The notes below the pieces were generated by a model. It saw only the letters and a program-made list of their open reading frames with translations, had not been told where the DNA came from and ran no database searches. A DNA stretch of 64,000 bases, from the NCBI GenBank assembly GCA_947503575.1, contig CANNDZ010000001.1, positions 1,240,001 through 1,304,000 of the forward strand, read 5' to 3'. The translations under genes and the position numbers were made by a program. Position 1 is the stretch's first letter. Each line of letters opens with the position of its first letter. This stretch comes from an uncultured Kordiimonas sp. GTDB lineage: Bacteria; Pseudomonadota; Alphaproteobacteria; Sphingomonadales; Kordiimonadaceae. Below are positions 42,323 to 51,545 of the stretch, piece by piece.

Positions 42323-45300
42323 ATGCCAAGTGTGCAGGATCTAGAAGGTATCAGAGAGCGCAGTCGTAGTCTGCATCGGGCCCCGGAAGCCGATGTTATT
42401 GGCGCGCTGATGAAAAGTGATGCGCCGGATATAAAGACACGGTCTCGGATCAAAACGCGCGCAATCTCTTTCGTAGAAGATCTGCGTAAAGAAAAAGACC
42501 TCGGCTTGATGGAGGCATTTCTGTCTGAGTATGGGTTATCCACCAGCGAAGGTGTGGCCCTGATGTGCCTGGCGGAAGCCATGTTGCGTGTACCGGATCA
42601 GGAAACCATTGATGACCTTATCGAAGACAAGATCGTTCCATCCAAATGGGCAGACCATCTTGGGGATTCGCCTTCCACGCTTGTAAACACGTCAACGCTT
42701 GCGCTTGTACTGGTTGGTAAAGTGCTGCAGCCAGCGCCTGCAGATGGTGTTTTGTCATCCATCAAAGGGGCCGTCAAAAGGCTGGGTGAGCCCGTTATCA
42801 GGATCGCGATTGCCCGCGCCATGCGGATACTGGGCAAACAGTTTGTTCTGGGGCGCACCATTGAGGAAGCGGTGGCTGAAGGGGCAGAAGACGCAAAAAA
42901 AGGCTTTTGTTTTTCGTATGACATGCTAGGCGAAGCCGCCATGACAGCGGCTGATGCCACAGTCTATTTTAATGCCTATTCTGATGCCATCGCCTATCTT
43001 GCCAAGCGCAGCGACCATCCCGAAAGCCGAAAAAACCCCGGCATTTCCATCAAGCTTTCTGCCTTGCACCCAAGGTATGAGGTCGCAAAACGCGACCGGG
43101 TCATGAAAGAGCTGGTACCTCGAGTGCACGCGTTGGCGTTGGCGGCACGCAAGGCCAATATGGGCCTTAATATCGACGCCGAAGAAGCAGATCGTCTCGA
43201 CCTGTCGCTTGATATTATTGAAGCCGTGCTGTCAGACCCAGTTTTTGCTGGTTGGGATGGTTTTGGTGTGGTTGTGCAGGCATACGGCAAGCGCGCAGGC
43301 GCTGTCATTGATTGGCTTTATGCCCTTGCCACCAATTTGGACCGGCACATCATGGTGCGGCTGGTCAAGGGCGCTTATTGGGACAGTGAAATCAAACAGG
43401 CACAGGTTGACGGTGCAGAGGACTACCCTGTGTTTACGCGCAAGGTGGCGACCGATGTCTCCTATATCTGTTGCGCAAAAAAGCTGCTCGGTATGACGGA
43501 CTGCATCTACCCTCAATTTGCGACCCATAATGCCCATACTGTTGCGGCGATCCTTGAACTGGCGGGCGCTGATAAACCGTTTGAATTCCAAAGGCTGCAT
43601 GGCATGGGCAAAAGTCTGCTGGAAACAGTGCTGCGCCAGCAAAATTGTCGTTGTCGTATTTATGCGCCGGTGGGCGCGCACCAGGATTTGCTAGCTTATC
43701 TGGTCAGGCGGTTGCTGGAAAACGGCGCTAATTCTTCTTTCGTCAATCAAGTTGTCGATGAAGACGTTCCTGCTGATTTGGTTGCAGCGGACCCCTTTGA
43801 CAGCATTGAGGTTAGGCTCCATGAACCCGGGCTCGAGAGCCCAACCCAACTTTATGCACCCGGTCGCATCAACTCAAGTGGGTGGGACTTGCGCAACACT
43901 GTTGATATCGAAACCTTTGATTGTGCCCGCGCGCCGTTTCAGGAAACGGTATGGACTTTGAAGCCAACTGTCGCTGCAGAGCAAGCAACACCAACACCCA
44001 TCTACAATCCGGCGGATCCGTTGGATACTGTTGGAACGGTTTGGGAATTAGATGCGGAAGGTGCTCAGCGTGCCATCCAACGGGCAAAACCATGGACTGC
44101 GCCCCTTGAAGAACGAGCCGACGTCTTGCGGAAGGCATCTGATCTGTTTGAGGAAAACAGCGGTGAGATATTTGCGCTATTGGCTCGGGAAGCAGCAAAA
44201 ACACCTGTGGATGCGGTTGCGGAACTGCGCGAAGCCGTTGACTTTCTGAGGTATTACGCAAACGAAGCATGCCACCACGCAGACCGCCAGCCCGTTGGTT
44301 TGTTTACGTGCATCTCGCCGTGGAATTTCCCGCTTGCTATTTTTACGGGCCAGATTGCCGCAGCGCTCGTGACCGGCAACGGCGTACTGGCAAAACCTGC
44401 AGAAACAACCCCGCTAATTGCGGCGCTTGCTGTCAGGTTGTTGCATCAGGCAGGCGTGCCTGCAGACGTGTTACAGTTGGTGCCGGGTGCCGGGGCCACA
44501 GTGGGTGGCGCCCTCACGTCTGACCCCCGCATTGGCGGCGTTTGTTTTACCGGCTCTACCGAAACAGCACAGCGGATTAATCGGGCAATGGCAAAAAACC
44601 TGCCACCCCATGCACCGTTAATCGCTGAAACTGGCGGCATAAATGCCATGATCGTCGACTCAACTGCCCTTGCAGAGCAGGCGGTGCGCGACATCGTGGC
44701 ATCAGCGTTCCAGTCCGCCGGTCAGCGCTGTTCTGCATTGCGGATGCTATATGTGCAGGAAGATGTTGCTGACACCATGCTCGAAATGTTGTTTGGCGCG
44801 ATGGATGAGCTGGCTATGGGTGCGCCGTGGTCTCATGAAACCGATGTTGGGCCGGTGATTGATGCAGCCGCCAAAGCAGGCATTTTGGCTTATATTCAGG
44901 CCGCAGTAGCAGAAGACCGCGTGATTAAGCAGCTGCTGGTGCCAGGTGTCGGCCATTTTGTACCACCAACGGTGATATCTGTGCCGGGCATCGAAGCGCT
45001 GGAGCGAGAGGTATTTGGCCCCATCCTTCATGTGGCCAAGTTTAAAGCGTCAGAGATTGATGCCGTTGTTGATGCGGTTAATGGCTGCGGATATGGTCTG
45101 ACTTTCGGTCTTCATACCCGCATCAATGAGCGGATTGAGCATGTAAAAGCGCGTATTCGCGTTGGCAACTTTTATGTCAACCGCAACCAGATCGGGGCGA
45201 TTGTCGGGTCGCAGCCATTCGGCGGGGAAGGTCTTTCGGGTACAGGGCCCAAGGCCGGTGGCCCACATTATCTGGCGCGTTTCTGCGCTGAAACACTGCC

Positions 45301-45808
45301 GTCTCATCCGGTTTGCGCGGGCAGTGATGTTACAGCCAAAGGTGTGCAGCAGATGGTGGATGCCCAGTCCTTTGCCACATCGATGCCGCTGACTACGCAA
45401 TTGATGCCGGGGCCCACGGGTGAGCTGAACGAACTGTCCAGCTACGCGCGTGGTGTTGTGTTGTGCCTTGGCCCTAGTGTCGATGATGCCAACCAACAGG
45501 CAGAACTGGCGAAAAGTCAGGGGTGCGTTGCGGTGCGTGTTGCTCCTGGTGCAATGGGGGACGGTGCTATTGATGGCTATTTGCCAAGGAGGCATCTGCT
45601 GGACATAGAAGGTATTGCTGCTGTTGCGCTCTGGAGTGAGCGGGATGACTTGCAGCAGGCACGTGCAGCACTTTCTGCCCGCCCTGGAGCGATCATTCCG
45701 TTGCTTGCAACAAAAGAGATGGCCATGTGGTGTGTTCTGGAGCGGCACGTCTGCATTGATACAACAGCCGCCGGAGGCAATGCCTCCTTGCTTGCCGCCG
45801 ACCTGTAG
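42323..45808 (+). CDS. putA: Bifunctional proline dehydrogenase / L-glutamate gamma-semialdehyde dehydrogenase
   Basis: PutA oxidises proline to glutamate in two steps with channelling. The 1161-residue protein starts at 42323 after GGAGGG. It has the alpha-domain, then the FAD barrel with [12 protein letters not shown] (about 345-356) and [12 protein letters not shown]. The aldehyde dehydrogenase follows, with [20 protein letters not shown] (about 769) and catalytic Cys in [10 protein letters not shown] (about 803). A C-terminal extension of about 150 residues follows the [17 protein letters not shown] motif. The N-terminal ribbon-helix-helix DNA-binding domain of enterobacterial PutA is absent, so regulation must come from elsewhere, probably the divergent Lrp-type protein. 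Confidence 0.97.
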   Translation: MPSVQDLEGIRERSRSLHRAPEADVIGALMKSDAPDIKTRSRIKTRAISFVEDLRKEKDLGLMEAFLSEYGLSTSEGVALMCLAEAMLRVPDQETIDDLIEDKIVPSKWADHLGDSPSTLVNTSTLALVLVGKVLQPAPADGVLSSIKGAVKRLGEPVIRIAIARAMRILGKQFVLGRTIEEAVAEGAEDAKKGFCFSYDMLGEAAMTAADATVYFNAYSDAIAYLAKRSDHPESRKNPGISIKLSALHPRYEVAKRDRVMKELVPRVHALALAARKANMGLNIDAEEADRLDLSLDIIEAVLSDPVFAGWDGFGVVVQAYGKRAGAVIDWLYALATNLDRHIMVRLVKGAYWDSEIKQAQVDGAEDYPVFTRKVATDVSYICCAKKLLGMTDCIYPQFATHNAHTVAAILELAGADKPFEFQRLHGMGKSLLETVLRQQNCRCRIYAPVGAHQDLLAYLVRRLLENGANSSFVNQVVDEDVPADLVAADPFDSIEVRLHEPGLESPTQLYAPGRINSSGWDLRNTVDIETFDCARAPFQETVWTLKPTVAAEQATPTPIYNPADPLDTVGTVWELDAEGAQRAIQRAKPWTAPLEERADVLRKASDLFEENSGEIFALLAREAAKTPVDAVAELREAVDFLRYYANEACHHADRQPVGLFTCISPWNFPLAIFTGQIAAALVTGNGVLAKPAETTPLIAALAVRLLHQAGVPADVLQLVPGAGATVGGALTSDPRIGGVCFTGSTETAQRINRAMAKNLPPHAPLIAETGGINAMIVDSTALAEQAVRDIVASAFQSAGQRCSALRMLYVQEDVADTMLEMLFGAMDELAMGAPWSHETDVGPVIDAAAKAGILAYIQAAVAEDRVIKQLLVPGVGHFVPPTVISVPGIEALEREVFGPILHVAKFKASEIDAVVDAVNGCGYGLTFGLHTRINERIEHVKARIRVGNFYVNRNQIGAIVGSQPFGGEGLSGTGPKAGGPHYLARFCAETLPSHPVCAGSDVTAKGVQQMVDAQSFATSMPLTTQLMPGPTGELNELSSYARGVVLCLGPSVDDANQQAELAKSQGCVAVRVAPGAMGDGAIDGYLPRRHLLDIEGIAAVALWSERDDLQQARAALSARPGAIIPLLATKEMAMWCVLERHVCIDTTAAGGNASLLAADL

Positions 45809-45812
45809 GGGC

Positions 45813-47180
45813 TTAGGCGCTCTGGTGGGCTTTTTTCCGGGCGTTCACATGGATGATGATCTCGCCAATTGTCAGCAGTGTCAGCGCACCCCAAAACACC
45901 TCCCATTGCATGCCGTCGCCCGGCGCATACATGAACAGGCCTATGGTTAGTATCAAAACGACGCCGCAAACCGATGCCAGCAGGGTTGGCAGAAAAGCCG
46001 GCCCGCTGATTTTAAAGGGGCGGTCGCGGTCTGGGTCGGTTTTGCGCAACTTCACATACGCAAACACCATACCCAGATAGGGGATCATGAAAATGACCCC
46101 ACTGAAGGCAAACAAGGACCAGAACAGTTCTTCATTGCTGCCTGCCAGTGCGCCATACAAAACCAGAATGACCGTGCTGGCGGTGCCAAGGGCAACCGCG
46201 GCCCCGACCGGTGTGCCGCGAGTTTTGCTTTCTATGGCAAAAAAGGCGGGCAGTTCGCCTTCAATTGCGGCTTCTGCGGCGGCACGGTTTGCGCCCAGCG
46301 CCCATGTCACCCCGTTGGAGAAAAACGTATAAAGCGCCCCGACCGCAAGGACGGAGACAAACAAGCCGCCGATGCCGCTGTCGCCAAAAAATAGATGCAG
46401 TGTATCCACCAACCCTTCAACAAGGTTGATATTATCAACCGGGATCGCTGTTAGCACAGCAATGGTTGCCAGAATATAGAAGGAAATAATGATAAGCCCG
46501 GACAGTAAAACCCCGGCTGGCACATTCTTTTCCGGGTTTCTTATTTCGTCGGACCCGGCGCATATAAGTTCAAATCCCAGCATGCCATAGATGATAACGG
46601 GTAAATACTGAAGGCCGTCACTGAGGTTGGGTTTAAGGGCTTCAAACGACATGTCGTTGACCGCGCCGTTTTCAAAATAATATTGCCCGGCCCCCACAAT
46701 GATGGCGGTAAAGACGACCATTTTAATGATGGCGCCAATGTTGGGTATCCATTTGCCAATTTCCAGTGTGACAATGTTGACCAGAACCGTCAGCCACGAC
46801 ATGCACACACCCAATATTATTTGGCCCATGAGCGACAGGTCAGGCCAGAAAAGCTGTTTGAAAATACCCGCAAACAAAACTGACAATGACGGGAACCAGA
46901 CGGCGACATTCACCCAGTAAGACCAGGTGATACGGCTGGCCCAGCGGGGGCCGTATGCTCGATGAACCCAGGCATATATGCCGCCTTGATCGGGGTAGGC
47001 GCAGCCAAGTTCTGCAGAAATCAAGGAGAAGGGGATAAAGAATATAATCGCCAGGAACACCCACCAGAAGATGCTGGAAGCGCCAATAGCGGCACCGGCG
47101 GCCACAGTGTCCAGCAACAGGATTGCGGATATGCAGAAAAGAACAATGTCTTTTTTGCCGATAACCTTTTGATGGCTCAT
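45813..47180 (-). CDS. APC-superfamily amino acid permease
   Basis: The 455-residue inner-membrane protein has about twelve hydrophobic segments. APC motifs are present: an AIGASSIFWWVFLAI start, SAELGCAYPDQGGIYAWVHRAYGPRWA, GFELICAGSDEIRNPEKNVP, and a GANRAAAEAAIEGELPAFFA loop. It converges on putA with only four bases between stop codons. Glutamate/GABA-type exchangers have a related AELG.A.P..GG.Y.W start. Proline, glutamate or another amino acid is possible; the substrate cannot be read from sequence. Confidence 0.87.
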   Translation of the reverse strand: MSHQKVIGKKDIVLFCISAILLLDTVAAGAAIGASSIFWWVFLAIIFFIPFSLISAELGCAYPDQGGIYAWVHRAYGPRWASRITWSYWVNVAVWFPSLSVLFAGIFKQLFWPDLSLMGQIILGVCMSWLTVLVNIVTLEIGKWIPNIGAIIKMVVFTAIIVGAGQYYFENGAVNDMSFEALKPNLSDGLQYLPVIIYGMLGFELICAGSDEIRNPEKNVPAGVLLSGLIIISFYILATIAVLTAIPVDNINLVEGLVDTLHLFFGDSGIGGLFVSVLAVGALYTFFSNGVTWALGANRAAAEAAIEGELPAFFAIESKTRGTPVGAAVALGTASTVILVLYGALAGSNEELFWSLFAFSGVIFMIPYLGMVFAYVKLRKTDPDRDRPFKISGPAFLPTLLASVCGVVLILTIGLFMYAPGDGMQWEVFWGALTLLTIGEIIIHVNARKKAHQSA

Positions 47181-47281
47181 AAGCCCCCCTGATCCCCCGA
47201 TCTGCTGACACTATGCATACACTTTGCGCATATCGCGACGTTTGAGCAAGGGCGGCTTTCATGCAGCAGCATGTAGACAGC

Positions 47282-48139
47282 TTATTTTACCGTCAGATCA
47301 AGCTTTTTAGCTTCGGTGTGTATGTAATAGGCAGCGTCAATGGCAAACAAGGTGCTGCACGCCATATAGCGGCCTGGCAGGTCAATAACTGGCAGGCCTT
47401 CAAGCATATCTGTAATACGCGGGTGCCCAGACAGGGACCAGTTTGAAGGTGCGCGCGGCAGGTCAAAAAAGCTGGTGACAATGATATCGGGCTGATCTTG
47501 CACAAGCGCTTCCATCGGTATGGGCCCCCAGCCTCTACGCCCGAATTTTTCTGCCATTGTCTCAAGTCCGGCGTGTTTGATGGTGTCGTCTACACCGGTG
47601 CCAAGGCCCGCGGTGTAACCGCTGGGGGTAAGATACAGTGCTTTGAGAGGTATCGGTTTCGCTTCAGCAAGGGTTGCCGCCATCGCCTGCCGTTTGGCGA
47701 CAAAACGCTGTGCATCAGCGTCGCGATCAATGCGGCTGCCAAAGCTGATCATGCTGTTCAGGGCATCTTGCGTCGTAAGAGCAAAAGGTAGAGCAATGGT
47801 TTTTATGCCCGCCCGGTTAAGAATTTTGTCCATCGCGGGGCTGCCCTGCCATTGCCGCACCATCATGGTCGGTGAAAGGGCAAGCAGCTCTTCCGTGCTG
47901 CCGCGTGTTTGGGGCAGCCCAGTGGCCTGTTCGCGGAAAAAGGAATTCACGCTTGTCGCATCACGAGACAAGGCAGCAATATGGTGCCGGGGCACCAGCG
48001 CCAGTACAAACTGGTCTGCGCAATAGTCGATAGACGCTATCTGCTCATTGCGGGACTCGGCGGATGCGAATGGGGACACGAGCACGCCCATAAAAACGGC
48101 GCCGCACAACACGCTGCTTATGCGACGCCACAACGTCAT
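47282..48139 (-). CDS. btuF: Periplasmic cobalamin-binding protein, BtuF-like
   Basis: The 285-residue exported protein (signal peptide to about residue 27) has the class III helical-backbone binding fold: ASIDYCADQFVLALVPRHHIAALS, STEELLALSPTMMVRQW and a VDDTIKHAGLETMAEKFGRRGWGPIPMEAL segment. It overlaps the btuB stop by one base and lies behind the same cobalamin riboswitch. That makes vitamin B12 or a corrinoid the likely ligand. The matching permease and ATPase (BtuCD) are not in the window; the next gene on this strand is an unrelated APC permease. Confidence 0.85.
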   Translation of the reverse strand: MTLWRRISSVLCGAVFMGVLVSPFASAESRNEQIASIDYCADQFVLALVPRHHIAALSRDATSVNSFFREQATGLPQTRGSTEELLALSPTMMVRQWQGSPAMDKILNRAGIKTIALPFALTTQDALNSMISFGSRIDRDADAQRFVAKRQAMAATLAEAKPIPLKALYLTPSGYTAGLGTGVDDTIKHAGLETMAEKFGRRGWGPIPMEALVQDQPDIIVTSFFDLPRAPSNWSLSGHPRITDMLEGLPVIDLPGRYMACSTLFAIDAAYYIHTEAKKLDLTVK

Positions 48140-49989
48140 TAGAAACGGGCCCTTACGCCACCAAACGCAGAAATCCCGGGCGTTCCATACCCATTGACCT
48201 GTTGGTAGTCAGCATCGAACAGATTGTCGACCCGGCCATACAGTTCAAACGTTTCGTCCAACCGGTAACTGGCGCGCAGGTCAAACCGTGTCCAACCTTC
48301 AACGGTGCCTGTGGTATCGGCCTCCTGCCCGTTGTAGGTAAAGGACAGGTTGGTGTTTAACCGTTCGGTTGCCTGCCAAACCAGAGACGCGAACGCTTGG
48401 TTTTTGGGCCGCCGGATAAGGCGTTCACCCGTCGCGCGGTCCTCCGCATCGGTCAGTGTATAGTTCCCCTGAAAGCGCAGCGTATCGGTCAGATCGGCTT
48501 CTAGGGTAACTTCAATACCCTTGGCGCTTGTACGGTCCACATTCTGGTAACCACCAGTGAAAGTAAAGATGATCAGATCGCGGGTGTTTTGTTCAAAATA
48601 GGTCACGCCAATTTGGGCTTTGCCGTCTGCAAAGGGTTGGTTGACGCCAACTTCAAAAGCTTTCGCGCGTTCTGGTGCCAAGTTTGGATTGGCATCAAAA
48701 CCGCAGCAGCTAAAGGTTAGCTGGAAGATGGTTGGTGCCTTGAAGCCTTCGCTCCAAGCTGCAATGATGCGTGTGCCTGTGCCGTCGAACAGGTAGGACG
48801 CGTTAACTTCGCCGTTTGTGGTGCCGCCAAAAGTTTCGTGGTCGTCATAACGAAGGCCTGCCGCAAACGCGAGCCCGTTAGCCGCATAGGCAAGGCTGCC
48901 AAATACGCTAGAGGTTGAAATGGCCTCCGGGTCCACAGACTTTGCATCAACATTTTCATATTGAGCACCGGCCAGTAGCGTCCAGTCATCGTCAATGGCA
49001 AACTCGCCCAGATAATCGAGGTTTGTGCGGTCCGCTTCAGCGCCATTTGAAAAAGTGCCGTTCGAGAAACTGTTTCGCTCAATGGATGAATATTCGACAG
49101 AAAGCGTATTTTTCAACCGGCCGTCCAGCAGGTCAATGAAACCGCGCCCGGCGACGGAAAACTCTTCTGTTTCGCTAACATCATCGGTGTCACCCAGCGC
49201 GAAGGTACCATTCGCAAAGGCAAACCCGTCAAATTCATTTTCTGCGTCGATATAGTTGCTGCTGACCTCAAGGCGAATAGTATCGCTGACCTTCGCGCTC
49301 AGTTTGCCGCGCACGGAGAGGCTTTGGAAACCGTCGGTTTCAGTGTTGCCGTCAGCAGCGTCTGCGGCCGAAATGCCGTCTTGGTCGGTGTAGCTTGCGG
49401 ACAGATTAAAACCAATCCGGTCAGTGCCACCCTGTGCCGAGCCGCCAATACGAAGGCTATCAAATGCGCCATATTCGGCGAAGGCGTCGCCGCCAAACCC
49501 TTCGGACCCGGCTTTGGTGATAATGTTAATCACGCCGCCAATGGCGTCAGAGCCATACAGCACAGCCTGTGGGCCTTTCAGGACTTCGATGCGTTCCACA
49601 CCGCTTGGATCGAGCCGGGCAAAATCAAACCCACCGCCGGGCGAGGAACCATCATTGACTTGTACGCCGTCGATCAGCACCACCGTTTGGTCGGTGCTGG
49701 CACCGCGCAGGCTGACAAAGGCTGTGCCGCCAAACGCCCCGTTCTGGTTAATTGATACGCCGGGCAGGGATTGCACAGCATCCAGCAAATATGAAAACTG
49801 TCCAATTTGCAGGTCTTCTGCGGTTAATACGCTGACCGATTTTGCAACTTCGCTCGCGGGCTGTGCGCGCCGCCCTGCCGTGATGATCACTTCTTCAATA
49901 TCGTCATCGTCTTGGCTCTGGGCATAGGTTGGGGCGGTCAAAAGCGTGCTTGCCGCCAACAGGACCTTTAACGGTCTGATGTGTTTCAT
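48139..49989 (-). CDS. btuB: TonB-dependent cobalamin receptor, BtuB-like
   Basis: The 616-residue outer-membrane receptor has a signal peptide (to about residue 23) and a TonB-box-like stretch, DDDDIEEVIITAGRR. A plug domain has LPGVSINQNGAFGGTAFVSLRGAS and IEVLKGPQAVLYGSDAIGGVINIITK. A 22-strand barrel ends in a C-terminal aromatic residue (GVRARF). The cobalamin riboswitch about 180 bases upstream on the same strand, and the overlapping btuF, give the substrate. Expression should fall when cobalamin is plentiful. Confidence 0.94.
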   Translation of the reverse strand: MKHIRPLKVLLAASTLLTAPTYAQSQDDDDIEEVIITAGRRAQPASEVAKSVSVLTAEDLQIGQFSYLLDAVQSLPGVSINQNGAFGGTAFVSLRGASTDQTVVLIDGVQVNDGSSPGGGFDFARLDPSGVERIEVLKGPQAVLYGSDAIGGVINIITKAGSEGFGGDAFAEYGAFDSLRIGGSAQGGTDRIGFNLSASYTDQDGISAADAADGNTETDGFQSLSVRGKLSAKVSDTIRLEVSSNYIDAENEFDGFAFANGTFALGDTDDVSETEEFSVAGRGFIDLLDGRLKNTLSVEYSSIERNSFSNGTFSNGAEADRTNLDYLGEFAIDDDWTLLAGAQYENVDAKSVDPEAISTSSVFGSLAYAANGLAFAAGLRYDDHETFGGTTNGEVNASYLFDGTGTRIIAAWSEGFKAPTIFQLTFSCCGFDANPNLAPERAKAFEVGVNQPFADGKAQIGVTYFEQNTRDLIIFTFTGGYQNVDRTSAKGIEVTLEADLTDTLRFQGNYTLTDAEDRATGERLIRRPKNQAFASLVWQATERLNTNLSFTYNGQEADTTGTVEGWTRFDLRASYRLDETFELYGRVDNLFDADYQQVNGYGTPGISAFGGVRARF

Positions 49990-50164
49990 GAGGTTTCAAC
50001 TCCAATCCGGCCCGCTGCAGATCAATTTTCTCAAAATCAATTCTGTGAACGAACCAATTTAACCAACCGTATGGAGTTTGTTTTTGCTGAAAACACCCCG
50101 CACACGGCAACTCAATCGTCGCCTGTACGGATGTCCGTTCTTGATGGCTAACCCGGCCTCAAGA

Positions 50165-50342
50165 GGGGCGACCGGACGGCAGGTCTCCTGGCTTGTGGAT
50201 CAGTGCCTCGCCCCTACCTTCCCGGCCGCATTTGGGGCCAGTGGCATTCTTGGGGTGGCTCCCCACTCACAGTTGCGGGTACAGCTGCGGTTTTGTGACT
50301 AATCATGACTGACGTGTCACGCACCGCATTCCCTCTTAGCTT
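50165..50342 (-). ncRNA. Cobalamin (AdoCbl-class) riboswitch
   Basis: Read on the minus strand, the leader contains the classical elements in order. They are GGGAATGCGGTG (50333-50322), CCGCAGCTGTACCCGCAACTGT, GCCACTGG, GGGAAGG, and the B12 box AGCCAGGAGACCTGCC (50193-50178), closed by a GC-rich stem. It lies upstream of btuB and would shut off btuB-btuF when cobalamin binds. The 176 bases between the B12 box and the btuB ATG can hold the expression platform; no strong T-tailed hairpin was seen, so translational control is as likely. Confidence 0.93.
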
Positions 50343-50624
50343 CTGACCTAATCCTCATTACGGCCAGAAGAACCATCACGGTTACCGGCATACTGTGCTG
50401 ATTTGCCTTTGGCAAACGAATTATCGGCGCAAACCGGGTCAAAAAATTACGGAAACATGCAAAAAAGTGACGAAGGCGTAACAAAAAAGGAACAAAACCC
50501 GCCAAAAAATGCGCCGCGCATCATAATAGCGTGGCACCACCTTCGATCTTCGTTTATTGAAATCAGGTAAGGACGGCACGCCAAAAACATTGGCGGCGAC
50601 AAAAAAGAAACAGGATCCAGAAGA
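50343..50624. other. Intergenic region before the cyanophycin operon, with a hairpin
   Basis: This 282-base gap separates the riboswitch leader from cphB. It holds a perfect inverted repeat TTTGCC-TTT-GGCAAA at 50402-50416, a candidate operator. It also has A-rich stretches and a TGGCAC-N7-GA sequence near 50532, a poor match to a sigma-54 promoter. Short reading frames here have no ribosome site. No gene is seen. Confidence 0.5.
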
Positions 50625-51488
50625 ATGTGCCCAGCAATTGTTCCTGAGGGCCAAAAACGCGGATATCTTGTCCCGATCGGCGGTGCCGAGGACAAAGAAG
50701 CCAAACCAACTATCCTCAAAAGATTTGCAGAAATCAGTGGCGGCAACAAAGCCAGAATCGTTGTTATCCCAACAGCATCACGGCTTGATGACACTGGTAA
50801 GCTATATCAAACCTTGTTCACCCGGTTGGGGGCAGGCGAAGTCAATTATATACCCATCACCAGCCGGGAAGACTGTGATAACCCTGAGTTTGCGCAATTG
50901 TGTGAAGACGCAACTGGTATTTTCATCACCGGTGGTAACCAGTTGCGGCTGACCACCATCCTTGGTGGAACCGAGGTGGCACAAGCCATCCGGCGCGGGA
51001 ATGCAGCTGGTATCCATATCGCAGGCACATCAGCGGGCGCATCAATCATGGCGCAGCATATGATGGCAGGTGGGCCGGGTGACAGCGGTGCGCGCGAAGG
51101 CGGGGCAACCCTTGCGCCGGGCCTTGGGCTGACTAATGCCGCCATCATTGACCAGCATTTTTCGGAACGAAACCGCATTGGCAGACTTTTGTCGGCTGTG
51201 GCCTATAACCCCTATCTTTTTGGTATTGGGGTGGACGAGGACACAGCCGCTTTCATCGACCCTGACAATGTTATCGAAGTTGTTGGCAGTGGCGGCGTCA
51301 CCATCGTTGACGGGTCTGGGCTGAAATACTCATCGCTAAGTCACGCACGAAAAGGCGAAGCACTGGGGCTTCTTGGGCTGAAGCTCGATATCCTTCATGA
51401 AGGGTGCCACTATGACCTGAATACGCGGGAGGCTTTTCCACCCGCAGAAGACGGCCAGGGCCATTGCAACATCTCGGTGGGAGACTAA
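50625..51488 (+). CDS. cphB: Cyanophycinase
   Basis: CphB is a serine exopeptidase that releases beta-Asp-Arg dipeptides from cyanophycin. The 287-residue protein has the S51-family features: GYLVPIGGAEDKE near the N-terminus, ARIVVIPTASR, FITGGNQLRL, the nucleophile motif AGTSAGASIMAQ (Ser136) and the IDQHFSERNRIGRL segment with its His. VDEDTAAF follows. No signal peptide is present, fitting intracellular granule degradation. It lies 57 bases before cphA in the same direction, so synthesis and breakdown genes are co-transcribed. Confidence 0.95.
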   Translation: MCPAIVPEGQKRGYLVPIGGAEDKEAKPTILKRFAEISGGNKARIVVIPTASRLDDTGKLYQTLFTRLGAGEVNYIPITSREDCDNPEFAQLCEDATGIFITGGNQLRLTTILGGTEVAQAIRRGNAAGIHIAGTSAGASIMAQHMMAGGPGDSGAREGGATLAPGLGLTNAAIIDQHFSERNRIGRLLSAVAYNPYLFGIGVDEDTAAFIDPDNVIEVVGSGGVTIVDGSGLKYSSLSHARKGEALGLLGLKLDILHEGCHYDLNTREAFPPAEDGQGHCNISVGD

Positions 51489-51545
51489 CGGACTTTCACA
51501 GGTCCAAAGACGCAGGCGGCGCTTAAAAATATCTAGGGGACGACG

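Noticed and set aside
50530-50547. TGGCAC element resembling a sigma-54 promoter before cphB
   Set aside because: The GC dinucleotide required at the -12 position is GA here, so it is not a supported promoter.
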